Shown here: positions 58,149-64,000 of the stretch, in pieces
Layout: every line of letters starts with the position of its first letter
How positions within the stretch are numbered: the first letter of the stretch is position 1
NCBI RefSeq assembly: GCF_032854445.1
Contig: NC_088296.1
Span: 20,513,853 to 20,577,852 of the forward strand
Source: Liolophura sinensis
Taxonomy: Eukaryota > Mollusca > Polyplacophora > Chitonida > Chitonidae
Direction: 5' to 3'
DNA length: 64,000 nt
Translations under genes and position numbers: made by a program
The notes under the pieces: generated by a model
Seen by the model: the letters and a program-made list of their open reading frames with translations, nothing else
Told to the model about the DNA's origin: nothing
Database searches by the model: none

Positions 58149-58800
58149 AATAATCTGTTAAGTTAAACGGAAAGTCTGTTGTTTGAGTTATGCTAGAATG
58201 AATTCTGTAATTACAACACAAAATTAATTTTCGGCCAGCATTTTGCGGTTCTGAAATACCTCGGCAGGTCATCCTAACATCTACTGTTATATACCTTAAT
58301 TATGATTGATAACTAGCTGCGTTTCTCTTTGATCTTCATCCAAAATGAAGTTTTTATCACTTTGACTTAGCTATGTACTGTAATACATGTATCTTCCGGA
58401 ATTGTCTTGGATGCATGTGTGAACACACTAAAAATTATTCAAGTTCTCACAAAAAATAATCTCTTAAATTTAACAAAAAGTCAGAATATATTACATCAGA
58501 TTTTTCTGTTATATATACAACTCAGAAATTCTGTTAACTAATCACAAAAGGTATACTAGACTAATATGACATTACGCTGAATGTGGACACAGTACGTGGG
58601 AAGGTCTGCCAGCAACCTGCGGATGGTTGCGGGTTTCCCCAAGTTCTGCCCGGTCCTCCCCCCCCCCCACTCCCCACCATAATGCTGTCAAATATTCTTG
58701 ACTGCGGCGTAAAACACGAATCAAATAAAAAAATAGAATACATTCTAGAATCACCTAGACAAGCGACTTTCTGTTAAAAGTAACAGATTATTATTTTTTT
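58149..58800. mobile_element. Family E MITE-like element with inverted ends, SINE inside
   Basis: Left end aatctgttaagttaaacgg ... gaaagtctgttgtttgagtt ... gctagaatg. The right end (58737-58800), complemented, gives aatctgttacttttaacag ... gaaagtcgcttgtctaggtg ... tctagaatg. About 50-bp terminal inverted repeats. A family A SINE sits within. Confidence 0.75.
58595..58735 (+). mobile_element. Family A SINE nested in a family E element
   Basis: From acgtgggaaggtctgccag to the aaat tail, with a C run at 58660-58669. It lies between the inverted ends of element 58149-58800. Confidence 0.88.
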
Positions 58801-59251
58801 AGCGTTGTAATTATTTTCTGCGATGTGATGGATGTTTCTATATTCTGTGTGTAAGAGGACACAGGATTTACGCGCGTGTTGACAAGATCGATGCTATTTC
58901 ACGCACCATTGATGAATAATGAAATTTTTACCTGTAATCATAGACGCGTATCTATGACGCTGAAACGAAACCATACACGCGCACAATGTTCTGAACAGTA
59001 GTATGCGTTAAACGAAGAATTAATTGACCGAAATGTCTAGAACAACGTTTTGGTCTACGCCTGGAACATCGGGGTTAGTGTTCTATGTGTTAGTCATTTC
59101 ATACATGTACAGGCATTAAATTCCTGCTATTTTGACCATGTACTCAAGGATGTACTTCATACACATCTCGCAATACATTTCGGTTTTGATGATTTCTTTC
59201 GTTTTTGGACAGAATTTAGAGAAATAACAATCGCACTTTTAAAAAAATGAA

Positions 59252-59476
59252 TCTGTTGATTTTAACAGAAACTTTGTTGTGTGGATGATGTTTGAAGTTA
59301 TTGTGTTCTTATTACACAGTAATGTGTCATATTCAATATAGCGTCCTGTTGGTCTAATCTTTATGATGAACTAATAGAATATGTGTGTTATATTTAACAG
59401 AATAATCTGCTGCAATAGCAGAATACATTCTAGCATTACTCAGACTTTCTGTTAAATTTAACAGAGTATTTTTGGA
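59252..59476. mobile_element. Family E MITE-like element, short copy
   Basis: Left end aatctgttgattttaacaga; right end cattctagcattactcagac then ctgttaaatttaacag. About 225 bases, no insertion. Confidence 0.75.
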
Positions 59477-60364
59477 GCACCTGTCATACATCTCGTAACA
59501 CATTACGGTTTTGGGGATTTTTTTTTAGTTTTTAGGCAGAATTTAGCGAACTATTTTATGCAGGACATATCTGCCGTTAGCAAGAAGGGACCTAACTGAC
59601 AACACCCAAAACCTTGCAGGCTATAAACTGATTTAGTATTTATGTTTGTCAAGTCTGGTGTAGATTTGTAAAATATGGCCATGGCATATAAAACACGCCA
59701 TCGAAAGTTTCGTCTGCCTATAACTATCGGCTTTGTACGTTTACTTAGACAAGGTATGTGCTAACTGGGGTTGAGTCAACCCATAATAGCTACAGCTAAC
59801 CCTCGCGTATAGGCATGCAAACTGTTGGAATGCAGACTGCTGTTTTTGCTTTTTACAATTAGGTGTATTTTTAGGTTTACCGAGCTTTAGCGTACGTGTG
59901 GTTACCTACATGTAAACATAGTGCGAAATATGCTGGGTTATGTAGAAATAAGGAAAGGCCAGTGTGCGCAGAGCTTTGTATATGTAGGTGAAATACCATT
60001 ATCTAGCTGAATTTCTGCTCCGTTAATTTCTTTTCAGGCTTTACTGTGGTTCTGTTAAAAATATTTATGAAGATGTTTTGGTACAGTACAAGCATGAGAC
60101 TTTCGAATATACATCTCGAAGTCTTCGTTCACTACGTCGTCAGACTTTTGGCATGGCTCATACAATCTTTCACAATTAACACATTTCAACAGGCAAAAAG
60201 AAAAGTGGACTGATGACAAGGCTATTAAGCCACTGACGGTTATATTTGACATAGCCGTAGACGAGAATATTTTTAGGGCAATATCGATGTCGTAATGTTT
60301 TATTTAGCAAAGCCGTTCATCACTGAGTTTTATTTAGCAAAGGTAATGAATAATCTACACTCAA

Positions 60365-60812
60365 AAAAGTAATGTGTTAATTTTAACAGAAAGTCTATTG
60401 TTTGGGTGTTGTTAGAATATGTTATGTTATTGTAACACAAGGGGCCTCCGTGGCTCAGTTGGTTAGCGCGCAGCGGTCGCTGTGAGTTCAAGGCCATACG
60501 TGGGAAGGTCTGGCAACAACCTGCGGATTATCGTGGGTTTCCCCCGGGCTGTGCCCGGTTTCCACCACTGTGTCATACTCGACAAAATATCACGTTGGTT
60601 TAAGACAATCTTTCTGTTGGGCTAACAGAACATATGTGATTTATTTAAAGGAACAATGTGCTGCTTTAACAAAATGTTTTCTAGCATCGTGGCTCTTCGT
60701 CGTTATATGACTGAAACATTGTTTAATACGACGTCAAATCATACATGTACATACACCTAGCATTACCTAGACAATGGAATTTGTGTTCAATGTAACGGAT
60801 TTTTTGGAGTAA
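60365..60812. mobile_element. Family E MITE-like element with nested SINE pieces
   Basis: Left aatgtgttaattttaacaga ... ctattgtttgggtg; right ctagcattacctagacaatg ... tgtaacggattttttgg. Contains a family A SINE (60441-60567) and a piece of B/C 3' module (60695-60745, atatgactgaaacattgttt). Confidence 0.72.
60441..60567 (+). mobile_element. Family A SINE with A box, internally deleted and 3'-truncated
   Basis: Begins ggggcctccgtggctcagtt; jumps from gttagcgcgc to agcggtcgctgtg; stops at tgcccggtttccacca. It is inside family E element 60365-60812. Confidence 0.88.
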
Positions 60813-61009
60813 CTGTCTGATCTCACTGGTGGCACATTTATAGAGATTCCTCACTGGAGTGCCATGCTGACACCAAACGAGACACCCTTGACAGATACAA
60901 AACGATGAACTTCCATTATTTCCATTATTAATGTCCTAGATATGAGGTATGCCGACGCTGAACCCCGGATCTGCCGATTAACAGATATATACTTTATCTA
61001 CTCGACTGT

Positions 61010-61320
61010 AGATCTTCTAGAAGCTGGAAGACGTGGGTTCAAACTTGGGTCGCGTCATCCCAAAGATTTCAAATGGTACTCGTTTCTGATTAGCTTGACA
61101 CTTGGTACTGAGATTTAGATCATGGAAACAGGATTGGTTTACCAGGTATCAGTATAACATAACTGGGTTGAGTGCCATTTCTGATGCCATGGACGTAATA
61201 CTTCAGTGGCGACAGCACTTCGGCCAAATGGACTCACCTTGCGACAAAGAGATACAGCGTATGCACACACACTTAATGAGTTCTCGTCGTCATATGTCTA
61301 AAAAAAAAAACTCAAGCACA
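61010..61320 (+). mobile_element. Family B SINE in CELF intron 1
   Basis: ctggaagacgtgggttcaaa (B box), gtcatcccaaagatttcaaa, the caggattggtttaccagg body, and ttaatgagttctcgtcgtca near the end. Confidence 0.78.
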
Positions 61321-62089
61321 TACACATGTATAGACATAATATAACAATTCATATCGTTCCAAACAAAATGATACAACATCCGCCCCGAATGCAATCCGGA
61401 ATCCCGGTCTTGTGTAATATTTACTCTCTCTCTCTCTCAAACAATATGATTCGTTAGCCTTGGGAAAAACCGGAACTCCGATTTCATGTTATGTCTTAAG
61501 CTACATTCATATCTTCGTGTTATTCTTTGTAGAGTCCCGTAAGGGATCCAATATTGGCCTTGCGTGCTCAGTCTTACAAGAGGCCATGTTTGAACAGGGA
61601 CATATACCGTTGCATAAGTAAAGTGGTCATATTATGCTGTACACATTGTCGCCAACCGTATTATAACGGCAGTTTCTGGTCATGCAGGACTCGCGTGTAG
61701 AGAATATCGGAAAAAATCTTTTTGCATGCAGGTAAATGTATCCTTGGTCAACAGGTAAAGATGCTAATTACGAATTATAGATCTTTTGCGCGGGTATATA
61801 GGATTCGCTCGCTTTCAGTGCAAGTGTGTCACGCTAACGGGGAATAGAATAGAGCCTTTGTAGGCTGTACCATTATAGACACATCTATGTAATCTCGGGT
61901 TTAATGTGACATGCATGTATCGGAGGCCATTAGCGGGTATATCAGCACTGTATACAAATGACACGTACATTGCTCCGGGCGCATCGAGCTTGATGAGTAT
62001 ATGGCGGATTATATGTATTTTAGTATATGCATGTAACTTCAGCACTGTGAAGGTTTGTTCTAGTCTAAATAGGTATAATCAGACGGATT
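61321..62089 (+). other. CELF intron 1, no feature
   Basis: Short tctctctctc run near 61428; no gene recognised. Confidence 0.45.
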
Positions 62090-62990
62090 AAGGTATATTT
62101 GCGTGTATCTAAGCACACAGAGGAGGATTTATGTGTATTCACGTATATCCAGGTGAATTATAGGTATTCAGGAATATTCACGTGTATTTAATAAGGGATA
62201 ACCAGGTATAGTCAGGTGTATTGAAGGATGGCCGGGAAGAGTCAGTGTCTTAAAGGTTAGCCAGATATAGACCGGCGTATTAAGGGATAGCCAGGTGAAT
62301 TAAGGGATAGCCAGGTGTATTAAGGGATTGCCATGTGTATGAAGGGGTAGCCAGGTATAGTCATGTGTATTAAAGTATAGCCAGGTTTATTAAAGTTTAG
62401 CCGGTATAGTCAGGTGTATTGAAGGATGGCCGGGAAGAGTCAGTGTCTTAAAGGTTAGCCAGATATAGACCGGCGTATTAAGGGATAGCCAGGTGAATTA
62501 AGGGATAGCCAGGTGTATTAAGGGATTGCCATGTGTATGAAGGGGTAGCCAGGTATAGTCATGTGTATTAAAGTATAGCCAGGTTTATTAAAGTTTAGCC
62601 GGTATAGTCAGTGTATTAAAGGATAACCAGGTATAGCCATGTGTATTTAGGTATAGCCATGTGTATTAAGGTGTAGCCGTGTGTATTGAGGGATAACCAG
62701 GTGCATTAAGGTATAGTCATGTGTATAGCCAGGTGTATTAAGGTATAGCCAGGCATAATAAGGTGTATTGAGGGATAGACAGCTTTATTAAAGTATAGCC
62801 AGGTGTTTTAAGGTAATAAGGGATAACCAGGTATAGCCAGATGAATTAAGGGATGTTCAGGTATGCCAAGGTGTATTTAAGGGTAATTAGATGTCCTATA
62901 AAGGAATATTCAGGTTTATTAAGTGATATTCAGGTTTTATCCAGGTGTATTAATTAATATTTAGGTGTATTAAGGGATACTGTATTCCTG
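62090..62990. repeat. Degenerate 20-bp tandem array with a 198-bp internal duplication
   Basis: About 45 loose copies of attaagggatagccaggtgt. Within it, roughly 62208-62406 is repeated at 62406-62606 nearly identically (landmark ttgaaggatggccggga at 62221 and 62419). In CELF intron 1. Confidence 0.9.
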
Positions 62991-63937
62991 TATTTGCCAC
63001 CATGCCAGCACGAGATGGATTCGATCCCGTGACCTCATTGATCAGATAATTATCGCACGATACAGAGAGGGTCGGTTTGATCCCGTTCTGCATGTGGGTC
63101 AGACACATATTGTCTAGGTCTGGAGAGAAAATTCGCTGTCCGAATTTTAGATGCCAATATCTTCAGACTAATCTGATGTGGCCGGATCGTCATGTGATAT
63201 AGATCAAGGTCTGGTTGGCAGGGTATCAGCGCTTTATAGAAAGGGGGAGGAGTGGGGGGGGGGGGGGGGGGCGGAGGGTCGTGTGGTGGCTGAGGGTAGG
63301 GTTGGTATAGATGAATATCGTCTGAGAGATGAATTCAGGAGGCTCTTTCAAGCAATTGAGAACTGTGTAGCCAATGTATAATATAACCACAACGCGATGA
63401 TGCGACGACGAATATAAAGCGAGTCTTTATACTATAGAGATGAAATAAATCCTTTATAGACATGCATTTAAATACCGTCTTTTTCTGAGTACGTTCTGGC
63501 TTCTCGCCGTGTCATGCTAATCTCATTGTCTTCTTGTAATATAATGATAATGGTGACACGTTTCATTAATGAGTAGAAGACAAGGACATGGTATAAATGA
63601 AAGGAGCACGACAACCAACGGTTTACACCCGACCTGAAAGTTCAATCCCGGCCTTGGGCAGGACATTTCTAGATTCCTTTCTTGTGTCCCCTTTGGAACC
63701 TTGGTGGTATTAAGCAGCGGAGGCCGCTCTTGTGACCGTTCGGGAAGTCTTACGTTTGTTGAAGACCACTTAACTTCCACGAATATGGCGCACGATTTTG
63801 TACCGCTAAACCTGAAAATTCGTCAGTAGGTTGGTGACTGGCCTCGATCACGTGGTTAAAGATGTTAAATAACATTAGGATTGCAGAACCAGCAAGAAAA
63901 AAGCTCAATGAACCTGACAAAAATACAGCGTATCAAC
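62991..63937 (+). other. CELF intron 1, distal part of window
   Basis: Long G run at 63254-63271; short ORFs at 63178 and 63523 without recognisable domains. No CELF exon 2 (which should code GCAFLTY-like residues) is found. Confidence 0.5.
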
Positions 63938-64000
63938 ACGGGAAACGCTCAGCTTTGACGGAAAACTCCCAGCCTTGATGGAAACGCTCAGCCTTGATGG
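63938..64000. repeat. Start of a 19-20 bp tandem repeat cut by the window edge
   Basis: Three units of ggaaacgctcagccttgat with small changes run into the right edge. The array probably continues beyond the window. Confidence 0.8.

Overview
The window looks like nuclear DNA of a marine invertebrate animal, most likely a lophotrochozoan such as a mollusc or brachiopod. Genes are sparse and split by GT-AG introns. Short tRNA-derived retroposons, minisatellites and TA/GA microsatellites fill most of the space, and the word acatgtac recurs throughout. I cannot name the species.

Three protein genes can be supported. (1) Minus strand, 7731-15740: a complete seven-exon gene for a mitochondrial carrier of the SLC25A42 (coenzyme A/ADP carrier) type, about 349 residues, with all three carrier signatures and every exon junction in phase. 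It has one single-base frameshift in exon 3, and exon 5 begins inside a 65-bp tandem array that repeats its own splice acceptor 22 times. (2) Plus strand, 25920-29469: a complete five-exon gene for a CALML4-like EF-hand protein, 151 residues. (3) Plus strand, 54322-54550: the first coding exon of a CELF/Bruno RNA-binding protein (CELF3-6 type). The rest of that gene lies beyond the right edge, so 54551-64000 is its first intron. Two exon-like, apparently non-coding blocks with good splice sites lie just upstream (52979-53427).

Genes 1 and 2 are arranged head to head: a possible non-coding first exon of the carrier gene ends at 25512 and the CALML4 start codon is at 25920, which suggests a shared promoter. 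The proteins have no evident common pathway.

Repeats by region: 0-7 kb, SINE copies and other dispersed repeats; 7-16 kb, the carrier gene with SINEs lodged close to two splice sites; 16-25 kb, SINEs, a LINE remnant and a 1.2-kb 36-bp minisatellite; 25-32 kb, the CALML4 gene; 32-52 kb, gene-poor DNA with many SINEs and two compound minisatellites; 52-64 kb, the CELF 5' end, three inverted-repeat elements with nested SINEs, and a degenerate 20-bp array. Family names A-E below are local labels. Family A is the most abundant SINE (tRNA head with A and B boxes, tail of aaat repeats). Families B and C are other tRNA-related SINEs ending in a similar 3' module. D is a dispersed non-coding repeat. 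E is a MITE-like element with inverted ends. I saw no prokaryotic system, CRISPR array, rRNA gene or convincing functional tRNA gene.
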